Both the position numbers and the translations under genes were made by a program. Under the pieces are notes generated by a model. That model searched no databases and had not been told where the DNA came from. It saw only the letters and a list, made by a program, of their open reading frames with translations. 64,000 nucleotides of DNA from Mariniblastus sp. (GTDB taxonomy: Bacteria > Planctomycetota > Planctomycetia > Pirellulales > Pirellulaceae), in NCBI GenBank assembly GCA_022447555.1, contig JAKVBF010000013.1, positions 124,001 through 188,000 of the forward strand, given 5' to 3'. Every line of letters starts with the position of its first letter. Position 1 is the first letter of the stretch. This document shows positions 46,325-55,992 of the stretch, piece after piece.

Positions 46325-46784
46325 GAGCCATCACGACCTTGCCTGAGACCCAACGATCCGGCCCCAGAACCGACCATTCGAAAAATGTATTTTCTTTGGC
46401 GGGCGCGGCAACTAGGACTTCGATTTCATTCAAAGCCTTAAGTAGACTAAAGTCTTCCGGTGTGACCGTGATTTGTCCCTGAACCACGCCTCGTGCATCC
46501 AATACGTTTTGGACAGCGGCCTCAATCGCTTCCAAGTTGCCACGCCGACGCACCCCCGTTCGAGCCCCTTCAAATGCCGCCACCGTCAATGTCTGTTTGA
46601 GATACAGATCCGAGCAGATACTGAGTGTCCCAAACATTAATAAAACGACTAACGGAACGCATAGGGCACACTCTACGGCTGCCGCGCCACGTCTTTGTTG
46701 AAGTGACGCCAAGAGTTTGAGGCCATCCACGCCGAGGTGGACTTGCGAACAACGAATTCGTCGAACGGGGCGATGTTGGCGCAT
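46308..46784 (-). CDS. tadE: TadE-like pseudopilin (second copy)
   Basis: A 158-residue TadE-like protein, first gene of the tad-like trio. Signature: QRRGAAAVECALCVPLVVLL, then MFGTLSICSDLYLKQTLTVA and AFEGARTGVRRRGN, aligned with the sister gene's AVEFALV and EAAR positions. The Glu of AVEC is conserved. The 30 basic residues before the signature are longer than in most relatives, so a later start is possible. It overlaps the next gene by 17 bases. Divergence between the two TadE proteins suggests different minor pilins of one pilus rather than recent duplicates. Confidence 0.85.
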   Translation of the reverse strand: MRQHRPVRRIRCSQVHLGVDGLKLLASLQQRRGAAAVECALCVPLVVLLMFGTLSICSDLYLKQTLTVAAFEGARTGVRRRGNLEAIEAAVQNVLDARGVVQGQITVTPEDFSLLKALNEIEVLVAAPAKENTFFEWSVLGPDRWVSGKVVMAREFNE

Positions 46785-46976
46785 AAGCTTCCAATTTTGA
46801 AACGTTTGGACGAAGTGAAAAGAAACCCAACGGGCATTTAAACTCTATGTCGCTATCGACTCAAAAAGTGCCCAATAGAATCAAAACGGCAAAGGCCTCG
46901 AGATCGTAACTCAATGCAATCCATGTAAACGTCACGATTGAACCCATCTTAAAACAAAGGGTCGCAGCAATGTGAT

Positions 46977-47672
46977 CTAGAGAACAGAAACGGAAATATC
47001 ACCAGCAAAACAGACCGCCACATCGCATCCCTCTAATTGGGATCGGTCACGATACCGACTTGAATACACGAAACCCTCTGGTGTGGACTCATAACCAGCC
47101 GGCAGTGGATTGGGATCCAGTCCGCACTCCACCATCTTTGGCAGCTCCGATCTCCCCTCAGAATCTGGGAAATTGACATTCAAAAAAGAGTTCGCTTGAT
47201 TGTGGTTCGATTCCAAGAGGGGCTGGAGATAGATTTTTAGAACGGCCTCCAGAACCGGATCCACCTGACTCCAGTCAAACGAATCCGAATACCGAATACG
47301 ATACTGCGACAAAGCCATCGAGCGCACGCCGTGTAATTGCCCTTCGCGGGCGGCGGCGACCGTTCCAGAGACATAAACATCAGCCCCGAGATTACCACCG
47401 TCATTCACGCCGGATAATACCCAATCAAAGGGTACGCCAAGCTGAGTTAGCCCAATCCTCACACAATCTGCAGGAGTCCCGTCAAGTGCGTACTGATCCA
47501 CTGACTGCTCAACCAGCTTAACGGGTCGATGAAATGTCAATTGATGACTAATTCCTGACTGCTGCTGACTAGGAGCCACGGTCACCACTCGCCCCCAACG
47601 GCCTGCCACTCGCTGCAAAGCAGCCAGACCCGGTGCATTCCAGCCATCGTCATTGGTCAACAAGATATTCAA
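46977..47672 (-). CDS. surE: 5'/3'-nucleotidase SurE
   Basis: A 231-residue SurE-type metal-dependent nucleotidase/phosphatase that acts on nucleoside monophosphates and may help survival in stationary phase. The TTG at 47672 gives MNILLTNDDGWNAPGL, the expected start; a longer frame opens with TTG at 47693 but adds residues not seen in the family. The metal ligands NDDG (Asp8, Asp9) lie at the N-terminus. PSQQQSGISHQLT and LSGVNDGGNLGADVYVSGTV supply the remaining ligands and SGT. It is third in a minus-strand run after dnaE and a small membrane protein, with about 200 bases before it, so it may have its own promoter. Confidence 0.9.
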   Translation of the reverse strand: MNILLTNDDGWNAPGLAALQRVAGRWGRVVTVAPSQQQSGISHQLTFHRPVKLVEQSVDQYALDGTPADCVRIGLTQLGVPFDWVLSGVNDGGNLGADVYVSGTVAAAREGQLHGVRSMALSQYRIRYSDSFDWSQVDPVLEAVLKIYLQPLLESNHNQANSFLNVNFPDSEGRSELPKMVECGLDPNPLPAGYESTPEGFVYSSRYRDRSQLEGCDVAVCFAGDISVSVL

Positions 47673-47877
47673 TTCAGTCTCGATCAAAAACAAGTGGATG
47701 AAAGGCCACGGTAAACGTAAACCAATTGGGTTGGTTCATTTCAATAGGTTCCCTCGTGCGCTACTTCGTTGTTGATATCAAAAAACTGCCGAAGCAACAA
47801 CGCCGCACGACGAAGGTCGATCGCAAAAAAACGTTATAAAACCATACAAGTAGGCGACTCGCTCCGGTCATCAATCG

Positions 47878-48300
47878 TTAGCAAGGATTTGAAGGAAGAT
47901 CGGACTTCCGATACAGCCATAGGAGAAATAACCCAAAACAGGCGATCGGACCTCCTTCTAAGAGCGTCCAATATGCGGGCATGGCCGTCGTCCAATCAAT
48001 TCCAATTAAGGTCAATCCTATTAATACATGCAACCCGGCAAGCAGTGGGACCAACTCCCGAAACAGCTTCCATTTCCACGCTACATAAAACGTGACGGCA
48101 CCATGGACCGCGTATAGCAGTGCCGTGCTACGGGCCAAGTAGATGGTAATTCTCGAATCGGGAAATACCCCGAGTCCCAGCCATTCGTGCCACCCCGTCA
48201 TGGTAAGCGAGGGCAAACAAACGGCAGGGCTCGCCAACAACAACACCAGTCCATTGAGATACATCAGACGTCTTAGCCAACGTTCGTACTGGTTCATCAC
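47878..48300 (-). CDS. Small four-helix membrane protein
   Basis: A 140-residue integral membrane protein with about four hydrophobic helices: LMYLNGLVLLLASPAVCLPS, ITIYLARSTALLYAVHGAVT, LLAGLHVLIGLTLIGIDW and IACFGLFLLWLYRK. I do not recognise a named family beyond resemblance to small planctomycete hypothetical proteins. It lies 20 bases after the dnaE stop on the same strand, so it is probably translated from the dnaE transcript. No catalytic motif is visible. Confidence 0.78.
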   Translation of the reverse strand: MMNQYERWLRRLMYLNGLVLLLASPAVCLPSLTMTGWHEWLGLGVFPDSRITIYLARSTALLYAVHGAVTFYVAWKWKLFRELVPLLAGLHVLIGLTLIGIDWTTAMPAYWTLLEGGPIACFGLFLLWLYRKSDLPSNPC

Positions 48301-48320
48301 TCACCCGTAAGAAAAAAGAC

Positions 48321-51300
48321 TCAACCCCTTTGCCCGTTCTGCCCCTGCCACCGCTTTTGTGGGCCTGCCTTGGCAGTGAGATTCTTCCGATCGACCACCA
48401 TTTCCAAGGCTTTTTTACCGAGACGTTCTTCAAGGCGGTCGCACAGCTCTTGGTTAATGTCAATCTTGAGTTTATTGGGCACCAGGCTAACGATCATTCC
48501 ATCCTGCAACGATAATTCTAACTGCAGGCCGCAAGATCCGGGGTAACCGCGGATGATCTCGCGGACCGCTTTCAGGTCGGCTTGCTCATGAACAGCTTCA
48601 CTCATTCGGATTTTTATTCCTGTGGTCAGGCATTGATCAATTTCATCTAATGGAATCACTCGATCAATGACCAAATTTGCTTCGTCACCGCCTCCACGGC
48701 GATCGATCACGCCTTGTACAACGACGATCGTATCAGGCTGCACCAGCTCACCCTGCTCGGCAAATTCTGTGGGCCACTGGATGCAGCGAATCGCACCGTC
48801 CACATCTTCCAAATCGAACATCACGTATTTGGTGGGCGAATTCGGATCCCGGACACGTTTTACATGTGAATGTTTCACCGACGAAATCATCCCACCCATT
48901 GTGACCCGATCACGATCTCGGGTCCCACTCAGCTGGGTCGTCGAATGCGAGCAATAGCGGCTAAGGGTTTCTCGATATTGAGCCAGAGGGTGACTTGTTA
49001 AATAATAACCCAACACCTCCTTCTCGGCGGCCAGCAACTGGCGTTCTTCAAGCTCAGGAATGTCAGGCATTGCCACACTCGCTTCTTCTTCAGCAGGATC
49101 ATCCCCTCCCCCAAACAGGTTCATTTGCCCACTCTTTTTATCAGATAATGCCGCAGCCCCTGATTGCATCGATCGCTCCAAGGTGGCCAGTAGTTGGGCT
49201 CGATTGGCGCCAAAGCAATCCATGGCGCCTGCCTTGATCAATGATTCCAATGAGGCGCGACTGCAAGAGGTGGCCTCAACTCGCTCGCAAAAATCAAACA
49301 GGTCGCGATACTCTCCATTTTCGGCTCGCTCTTGGGCAATCGCTTTCGCGGCTCCTTTGCCACACCCCTTAACGGCGGACATCGCGAAAAAGATCTTGTC
49401 GTCGGCCACCGTAAAATCAACGTTTGACAGATTCACATTGGGTGGGACAACATCGATGTTCAAACGCTGACAGTCTTCCAGATGCTCTATTAGGGAATCT
49501 TTTTTAGTAAAATTGCGATCCGGTATGTCTCCCGTCAGTAGAGCCGCCATGAATTCCACAGGGTAGTGAGTCTTGAGATAGGCTGTTTGAAAGGCGACGA
49601 ACGCGTACGCAGTTGAATGGCTTTTATTGAAGCCATACCCCGCAAATTTCAAAATCATGTCCCACAAACTCTGGGCCGTAGATTTCTGGAGGCCCTGCTC
49701 CTGGGACCCCTTCATGAACTGCTCGTAGTTTTCAGCAATCAACTTTTCTTTTTTCTTACTGATCGCTTTAATGCAAGTGTAGGCGGAGGCCAACGGAATT
49801 CTACCAAGCTGATTCAGGATCTGCATGACCTGCTCCTGATAGACCATCACACCGTGGGTTTCCTTGAGAATGGTCTCCAAAACTTCGTGTGGATACTCCG
49901 CCTGCTTCCTGCCGTGCTTGACATCGATGTACTGTTGAACCATTCCACCTTCCAGTGGGCCAGGCCGGTACAATGCGTTCGTGGCGATGATGTCGCGAAA
50001 ATGATCGGGTTTTATTTTCTGCAGGAGATCTCGAATCCCTCCACTTTCCAGCTGGAAAACCCCCTTGGTCTCACCCCGCTGAAGCGTTTTAAAGGTTTCG
50101 ACATCCTCGGTGGGGATTCGCTGTAAATCAATCCGCTCTCCCCGAGTGTTCTCAATAATATTGATGGCATGACTTAGAATCGTCAGATTTCTCAAGCCAA
50201 GAAAATCCATCTTTAAGAGACCCGCTGCCTCTACATCTCCCATTGACCACTGCGTGATCACATCCTCTTTACCGGAAACGCGACCTAACGGCACATATTC
50301 AGTCAGTGGCTTGTCTCCAATCACCACGGCGGCAGCATGTGTCCCGATATTGCGCGCTAACCCCTCCAGTTTCCTTGCGAAATCGATCAGCTCCTGAATC
50401 TCAGGATCCCCGTTGTAGACAGCTCTTAACTCATCACTGGTTTCCAAAGCCTGTTCCAGAGAGATGTTCAAAACGTCAGGGACCATCGCCGTGATTTGAT
50501 TGACACGACTAAGGGGAATACCAAGCACTCTCCCGACATCCTTGATGGCGGCTCGGGCTTTGAGTGTTCCAAACGTCCCTATCTGAGCGACACTATCTTC
50601 GCCATATTTCTCTTTGACGTAACGAATGATCTCGCCGCGGCGGTGCTTGCAAAAGTCGATATCAATATCAGGCGCTTCCAGACGGTTCTCGTCCAAAAAC
50701 CGTTCAAACAGCAAACCGTATTTAATCGGGCAAACATGGCTGAGATACAGGGCGTAACAGACTAGAGCGCCGACACCACTTCCTCTAGCCGTGGCGGGAA
50801 TATCACGTATACGAGCCTGCTCCACGAAATCCCAGCAAATCAAAAAGTAGTTGGCAAATCCGAGTTTGTTGATCACTCCCAACTCACGATCCAGCCGTTT
50901 CATTACCACTTCAGAGAGGCCTTCATTCGGAAGCATCTCAGCGTTACCGTCGTAACGCTCGCGAAGCCCCGCGAGACATAACTCCCGCAACTTCTCCTCC
51001 GGTGTCGTTTCTTTCGGTAACGCAAATACGGGGAAGTGCCGCTTCCCCAAGTCCAACTGAATGTCAACGGTATCGGCGATCTCTTGACTTCGAGCCACCG
51101 CATCCTCAAGCCCTGGAAACTTACCGTACATCTGCGCTTGGTCTCGCAAAAAGTACTGATCGCCATCCATTCGCATCCGTCGTTGATCCGTGCGGAATTT
51201 CCCGGTATTGATACAAAGCATGACGTCTTGGGCGTCCGAGTCCTCGCGATCGACATAGTGGCAGTCACTGGTTGCCACCAATGGCACACCGATCCGATTC

Positions 51301-51908
51301 GAAATCTCAACACTGCCTTCTAAGGCAATTTGTTGGATGTCGACACCGTTATTCATAATCTCAATGAAATACCGATCTCCGTAAATGCTGTGAAACCACT
51401 GTGCAATCTCAGTGGCCGCGGCAAAGTTTTCCTCAGCACCATTTCCACCCTGCTTGAGAATTGCGCGATTGAATTCGCTCGACACACACCCACTCAAACA
51501 GATGATCCCTTCGGAATGGGCTTCAAGCAGCTCTTTATCAATTCGCGGCTTAAAATAAAAACCTTCAAGTGAGGCTGCTGAGGCCATCTTGATCAAATTA
51601 TCGAAGCCTGTTTTATTCTGACATAGCAGAGTCAAATGATAACTCGATTCGCGAGCGCCATCTCCTCCCTTCTTAAAACGGCTGTCGGCCGCTACATACG
51701 CTTCGTACCCAATGATCGGATTGATGTCGTGCTTCCTAGCCTTTTGGTAAAACTCCAACGCGCCATGCAAGTTGCCGTGATCCGTCAACGCCAATGCATT
51801 CATACCAAATTCCGAGGCCCGTTTCACCAAACGGTCAATCGAACTGGCACCATCTAGCAAGCTGTAATGGCTGTGGCAATGTAAATGGACAAAGGGACGT
51901 TCAGACAT
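48321..51908 (-). CDS. dnaE: DNA polymerase III alpha subunit
   Basis: Replicative polymerase catalytic subunit, 1195 residues from the ATG at 51908; a GTG four codons earlier at 51920 is an alternative. The N-terminal PHP domain begins HLHCHSHYSLLDGASSIDRL with metal ligands HCH and TDHGNLHG. The palm carries PDIDIDF (near residues 411-417), with the catalytic aspartates, followed by QIGTFGTLKARAAIKDV, the FGTLKAR hallmark of DnaE. Fingers and beta-clamp regions follow, then an OB-fold near 1010-1080 (VTMGGMISSVKH, YVMFDLEDVDG). Length and motifs fit DnaE1-type, not PolC or DnaE2. It heads a minus-strand run with a membrane protein and surE. Confidence 0.95.
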   Translation of the reverse strand: MSERPFVHLHCHSHYSLLDGASSIDRLVKRASEFGMNALALTDHGNLHGALEFYQKARKHDINPIIGYEAYVAADSRFKKGGDGARESSYHLTLLCQNKTGFDNLIKMASAASLEGFYFKPRIDKELLEAHSEGIICLSGCVSSEFNRAILKQGGNGAEENFAAATEIAQWFHSIYGDRYFIEIMNNGVDIQQIALEGSVEISNRIGVPLVATSDCHYVDREDSDAQDVMLCINTGKFRTDQRRMRMDGDQYFLRDQAQMYGKFPGLEDAVARSQEIADTVDIQLDLGKRHFPVFALPKETTPEEKLRELCLAGLRERYDGNAEMLPNEGLSEVVMKRLDRELGVINKLGFANYFLICWDFVEQARIRDIPATARGSGVGALVCYALYLSHVCPIKYGLLFERFLDENRLEAPDIDIDFCKHRRGEIIRYVKEKYGEDSVAQIGTFGTLKARAAIKDVGRVLGIPLSRVNQITAMVPDVLNISLEQALETSDELRAVYNGDPEIQELIDFARKLEGLARNIGTHAAAVVIGDKPLTEYVPLGRVSGKEDVITQWSMGDVEAAGLLKMDFLGLRNLTILSHAINIIENTRGERIDLQRIPTEDVETFKTLQRGETKGVFQLESGGIRDLLQKIKPDHFRDIIATNALYRPGPLEGGMVQQYIDVKHGRKQAEYPHEVLETILKETHGVMVYQEQVMQILNQLGRIPLASAYTCIKAISKKKEKLIAENYEQFMKGSQEQGLQKSTAQSLWDMILKFAGYGFNKSHSTAYAFVAFQTAYLKTHYPVEFMAALLTGDIPDRNFTKKDSLIEHLEDCQRLNIDVVPPNVNLSNVDFTVADDKIFFAMSAVKGCGKGAAKAIAQERAENGEYRDLFDFCERVEATSCSRASLESLIKAGAMDCFGANRAQLLATLERSMQSGAAALSDKKSGQMNLFGGGDDPAEEEASVAMPDIPELEERQLLAAEKEVLGYYLTSHPLAQYRETLSRYCSHSTTQLSGTRDRDRVTMGGMISSVKHSHVKRVRDPNSPTKYVMFDLEDVDGAIRCIQWPTEFAEQGELVQPDTIVVVQGVIDRRGGGDEANLVIDRVIPLDEIDQCLTTGIKIRMSEAVHEQADLKAVREIIRGYPGSCGLQLELSLQDGMIVSLVPNKLKIDINQELCDRLEERLGKKALEMVVDRKNLTAKAGPQKRWQGQNGQRG

Positions 51909-52201
51909 GGAGCCAACCACGAAATATAAGTGAGCGTAAGTTTACTTCTGGGCCAACAATTTTATTCCAACATGCGACGAAATACTATTGTTGTAAAAAT
52001 GCAACAGATTCGCCGTAAATTCGTAATCACCCCGTCAACGAACCGAACCTTTTCCGATTTTCCCTCGCTTCGCGACCCGAATGCTGGAATGCCCAATTTC
52101 CTCATGGTTTTTAGAGGCCTCACCCCAAAACCTAAAATATATTTTCCTGAAGTGATTTGGCCGTCATCTATGTTCCCGATGCCTGCTTTCAAGAAACTAA
52201 A

Positions 52202-52879
52202 ATGTCTCTGCAATCAACTGATCCAACCGCGCCTCCTAAACCCATGGATAAGGAAAATCCAAATTTCGACCAACTTGCGTCCCTCATCGGGATGCAAGAG
52301 CAGCTACAAAAACAATTTCACGACAACTTTAGGGAAGTCCTGAATCGCCTAAGCTTAATCGAGTCACGGGTAGCTCAAGCTGCGAAATCCGAGGCGATCG
52401 CTAGCCCTTGCCCGACAATGGATTGGGAGTCCCAAAAAAAAGCCCTCTATGCCGAACATGCAATATCCGGACCCATCAGTCGAAACGACATAGAGGAAGC
52501 TTGTATTCCGGAGGTCAACACTCCAGACGACGGGCCGCCTCGCCCGTTCGCCCCCGCGAATGAACGTTACGTAGCGTCCCAAACTTCACCCGCCAAAAAT
52601 CTGGCGTCGGAAAAGAAGACACTGGAATCCAAGACATCGCAACAGATCACTGAGCTTGAGACGGAGCTGCATGAAAAATTACGGATGGCCGAGTTGGAGC
52701 TCTCCATTGGCCGAGCCAAGATCATCCAGGAAACCGCCTTGCTTGAAGAGCAGCGGCGCGAGCTTGAAGCATTGATGCGAGTCGTCGACCCTTTGTCAAA
52801 GAACGCGACTAACGAAAAGAAGCCTTCGATCCGAGACCGCTTGAGTCGACATTTGAAATCCGTACGTCGAGCGGATTAA
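52202..52879 (+). CDS. Hypothetical coiled-coil protein
   Basis: A 225-residue protein starting at the ATG at 52202 (MSLQSTDPTAPPKPMDKEN); the frame extends upstream to 52157 without good support. It is unrelated to any family I recognise. The first helix (FDQLASLIGMQEQLQKQFHD) and the C-terminal helix (QQITELETELHEKLRMAELE) have coiled-coil periodicity, separated by a Pro/Asp/Thr-rich linker. It is divergent from dnaE by 293 bases and ends with a basic tail (RDRLSRHLKSVRR). Possibly a scaffold or cell-division/DNA-related protein; no evidence beyond helices. Confidence 0.7.
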   Translation: MSLQSTDPTAPPKPMDKENPNFDQLASLIGMQEQLQKQFHDNFREVLNRLSLIESRVAQAAKSEAIASPCPTMDWESQKKALYAEHAISGPISRNDIEEACIPEVNTPDDGPPRPFAPANERYVASQTSPAKNLASEKKTLESKTSQQITELETELHEKLRMAELELSIGRAKIIQETALLEEQRRELEALMRVVDPLSKNATNEKKPSIRDRLSRHLKSVRRAD

Positions 52880-53241
52880 AAGGAACTTAGGGTTCGGTAA
52901 TCAGTAGCGCCGCTAATCAGCCCTCTTTTATCTATCCAGACGATAGCACGCAGCTCTGCTTGTGGACTATAGAGGGCCCTCCCAGAATTGCTTTCATCCC
53001 TCTGCTAGCAAACAGAGCAGATTGCCCCGGCCCGAAGCTTATCCATCTCCAACGTTTCTTTTGGCCTTGTCTCATTTTCACCAAGTTTGGTACTTAATCT
53101 CCTGAAAATGTCTGGCACCTGTTTAGCGCGATGAGAAATTATCGCGCGCTGCTGGAGCCTGAGAAACCTGTTAAGCGTATCGCAAATCCGCACTCGTTCA
53201 ACAGACAATTGCGAAACTGCACACCGATGTGGAAAACGGTC
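52880..53241. other. Intergenic region upstream of the DUF11 gene
   Basis: A 362-base gap. It contains an exact inverted repeat GCGCGAT (53126-53132) / ATCGCGC (53141-53147) with an 8-base spacer that could be an operator or small hairpin. The DUF11 reading frame is open from 53131, but the upstream part looks non-coding. Confidence 0.45.
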
Positions 53242-55992
53242 ATGGTTAAAAAAAACGCCGAACATCCAACTGATAACTCTTTCGCCGAAACACCTACCCA
53301 AGGTTTCAACCCAGGAAAAATCAAGAGACTCATTGTGGTCGCTCTATTTCTTGCAGGTGGCACTTTCGCGGTTTTTCAGTTCGTTTCGCATGATAAAAAA
53401 CCTGCAGACTTCACAGCTGTGGCGACGGGAGAACAAACGCCCGAAAAAAACCCGGCTGCCATCACTGGGACGTTAAAGCAAAACGACGCCGAAAAGCCAA
53501 TCCAAAACGCTAACGAATTAAAATCTCAAAATCCAAAACGCAAAGCCGCTAAAGCGATGACAGATGCGGCAACTAGAACGTCTCGAAAACCGCAAGCGAC
53601 ATCACCCAACTCGATTCAGACCAAAAGCCAAACCCAAACCCAAACGCCTGGGCTCAAAAAATCGGCTAACCAAAAAACGAAACGACCCAAAAACAATCCG
53701 TTCGGAGATAACTCGTTTGGACCCGCAAAAGATTTAGCGGGCCCAAAAACACTAGGCAACGCGAAAAACAAACCTTCTTTGAATCGATCTGCTTCGCCTA
53801 AAACAAATTCCAGCGGACTGGCCGGACTCGCCCCGCCTCCTAAGACCAGGCCGACCAATGAGTTTGCCAGTCCTATTAGCCCAAAGCTCAATCGTTCCTC
53901 AACCAAAGGAGCAACCGTAGAGTCTGGTCTGATGCCCGAAAGCAACTCTCTGGCCACCACGGCGCCAATCACCGATACCGAATTAAACAACAATCCTCGT
54001 AAAACGGATGATCCGACAAAAAAACTCACTGGCAGTTCGACTTTTCCGAAACCGAAATTAGCACCTACTTCCTCCCCCACCCCCGCAGGTTTGCGACCGG
54101 CGATTCCGGGTGAAGCGGTCAATGGAAACCCGCTGGCCGGAGGATTGAGTCAGACCCCCAGCACTCTCGCCAAACCCAGCTTGCTAAAGACACCAACCAC
54201 CAATCCAATACCCGGCCGTGGAGCGTCGAAAGCGTCGCCCAACCCACCCCGCAATCCGGCGGCACAAACTGAGTTCGACAAATCAAAAGTTTTGCCTCCA
54301 ACGGGGCTGCCTGCGACTACACCGCCTGCCAGTGTTAAGCCGGCAGACACAACAGATTTCGAAAAGCCGGTCACTGGCAATACGGCTCCCAGTAGTCCAA
54401 ACCGACCTCTTTCAAACAGCTTACCCAATCTTTCGCTGCCGCGAAGCCGCACGCAACCTTTGAAAAGTCAAACGGTTGCTGGATCAAGCCGCTCCACTCC
54501 AACGGGGCTACCAGCGATGCGATCGCCCGCCATGAGATCACCCATGATTCGAAACCCCTACAACGAGAGTGCGGGGGTAGGTGGCTTCACTCGGTCAACA
54601 CCGGGAGATCGCCAGTTCGAAGGCGTTCAGGCACCCTCAATCACTATCGAAAAGGTGGCTCCTCGAGAAATTCAAGTGAACACACCTGCCGATTTTCAAC
54701 TGGTCGTTAAGAACGTCGGCCGAATCACGGCCAACCAAGTTGAAGTTCATGATCAAATTCCTGCGGGGACCGAATTGATGCAGGCAATGCCTCAACCTCA
54801 ACGAGGCTCTCAAGGACAGGTCAGTTGGAACTTGGGGTCGCTCAAACCAGGGCAAGAAAAACGGATTGACGTCCGACTCAAACCGACCACGCCAGGCGAG
54901 ATCGGTAGTGTTGCCCATGTCACCTTCGCAGCTCAAGCATCGATGCGAACACGTGTTACTCAACCTATCCTTTCCATCGCCCATCGCATCCAGCCCAAAG
55001 TGCTGATCGGGAACAACGTCATGCTCGATATTGCCGTCAAAAATGAAGGGAATGGACCGGCAACGAATGTCTACATTCAAGAGGATGTCCCGCCTCAACT
55101 GAGTTTTGATGGCGGGATCCGCGAACTGGAATACCCCCTTGGCACGTTGGCACCTGGGCAATCCAAAAGTGTCAGATTGTCGCTCACTGCTGCCCAAGCA
55201 GGGCAGTTTAAAAACACCATCGTGGCGTTCGCCGATGGTGGACTGCAGGATCAGCACAGTGCCGACATCGAGGTAGTGGCGCCCAATCTAACGGCCGCTA
55301 CCGACGGCCCTCGTAAACGATATCTGCGAAGAGAAGCGACACACGAATTGGAAGTTCAAAACACAGGTACCGCCCGAGCTACGAATGTAGAAATGGTTGC
55401 CCGATTACCCGACGGACTGAAATTCATCAGTGCAAACAATCGTGGGAAATATGACCGTTACACGCACGCCGTTTATTGGAGCATGGCCGAACTGGGAGCG
55501 GGACTGGTCGCCAACGTCAGTGTCAAAACACTGCCAATGGTGACCGGCGAACAAAATATCCGATTCGAAACGGTTGCGGATCTCAATCAACGTGCCCGCA
55601 TTGAACACAGCCTCAATGTCGAACACCTGACCGATATTTTCTTTGACATCGATGATGTCGTGGACCCCATTGAAGTCGGCAGTGACACAACCTACCGAGT
55701 TCGGATCGTCAACCAAGGCACAAAAACCGCTACCAACGTTCAGCTAATGGTCGATTTACCGGCTGGCATCACGCCGACATCGGTCGAGGGGGGGATCACC
55801 AGTGAAATTCGCAATCAGGAAATCATGTTTGCCCCCATCATGAGCTTAAACCCGGGCGACGAGGTCGCGCTTCGAATCAACGCCACGGGTGTTAGCCCAG
55901 GGGACCACCGAATTGCCGTTAATCTGCAATCGGACGGCCGTGAGATCAATGTGACCAAACAGGAGTCGACTCGAGTTTACTCTGACCGTTGA
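53242..55992 (+). CDS. Membrane-anchored DUF11-repeat protein with long disordered spacer
   Basis: A 916-residue protein from the ATG at 53242 (an ATG at 53227 and a longer frame from 53131 are alternatives). A single transmembrane helix (RLIVVALFLAGGTFAVFQFV, residues about 29-48) anchors it. Residues about 50-460 are low-complexity, rich in Pro, Ser, Thr, Asn and Lys (repeats of RSPAMRSPMIRNPYN type), likely disordered. From about 466 come four DUF11/CARDB-like beta-sandwich repeats: ITIEKVAPREIQVNTPADFQ, KVLIGNNVMLDIAVKNEGNG, RREATHELEVQNTGTARATN and VEVGSD-like IEVGSDTTYRVRIVNQGTKT, each with the N-x-G and LPxG/DQIPAG marks. Such proteins are surface or envelope proteins. Its stop overlaps the decayed serine hydrolase on the other strand. 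Confidence 0.85.
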   Translation: MVKKNAEHPTDNSFAETPTQGFNPGKIKRLIVVALFLAGGTFAVFQFVSHDKKPADFTAVATGEQTPEKNPAAITGTLKQNDAEKPIQNANELKSQNPKRKAAKAMTDAATRTSRKPQATSPNSIQTKSQTQTQTPGLKKSANQKTKRPKNNPFGDNSFGPAKDLAGPKTLGNAKNKPSLNRSASPKTNSSGLAGLAPPPKTRPTNEFASPISPKLNRSSTKGATVESGLMPESNSLATTAPITDTELNNNPRKTDDPTKKLTGSSTFPKPKLAPTSSPTPAGLRPAIPGEAVNGNPLAGGLSQTPSTLAKPSLLKTPTTNPIPGRGASKASPNPPRNPAAQTEFDKSKVLPPTGLPATTPPASVKPADTTDFEKPVTGNTAPSSPNRPLSNSLPNLSLPRSRTQPLKSQTVAGSSRSTPTGLPAMRSPAMRSPMIRNPYNESAGVGGFTRSTPGDRQFEGVQAPSITIEKVAPREIQVNTPADFQLVVKNVGRITANQVEVHDQIPAGTELMQAMPQPQRGSQGQVSWNLGSLKPGQEKRIDVRLKPTTPGEIGSVAHVTFAAQASMRTRVTQPILSIAHRIQPKVLIGNNVMLDIAVKNEGNGPATNVYIQEDVPPQLSFDGGIRELEYPLGTLAPGQSKSVRLSLTAAQAGQFKNTIVAFADGGLQDQHSADIEVVAPNLTAATDGPRKRYLRREATHELEVQNTGTARATNVEMVARLPDGLKFISANNRGKYDRYTHAVYWSMAELGAGLVANVSVKTLPMVTGEQNIRFETVADLNQRARIEHSLNVEHLTDIFFDIDDVVDPIEVGSDTTYRVRIVNQGTKTATNVQLMVDLPAGITPTSVEGGITSEIRNQEIMFAPIMSLNPGDEVALRINATGVSPGDHRIAVNLQSDGREINVTKQESTRVYSDR

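Noticed and set aside
53126-53147. GCGCGAT/ATCGCGC inverted repeat upstream of the DUF11 gene
   Set aside because: Real inverted repeat, but short and single; cannot be called an operator without a second copy or a regulator.
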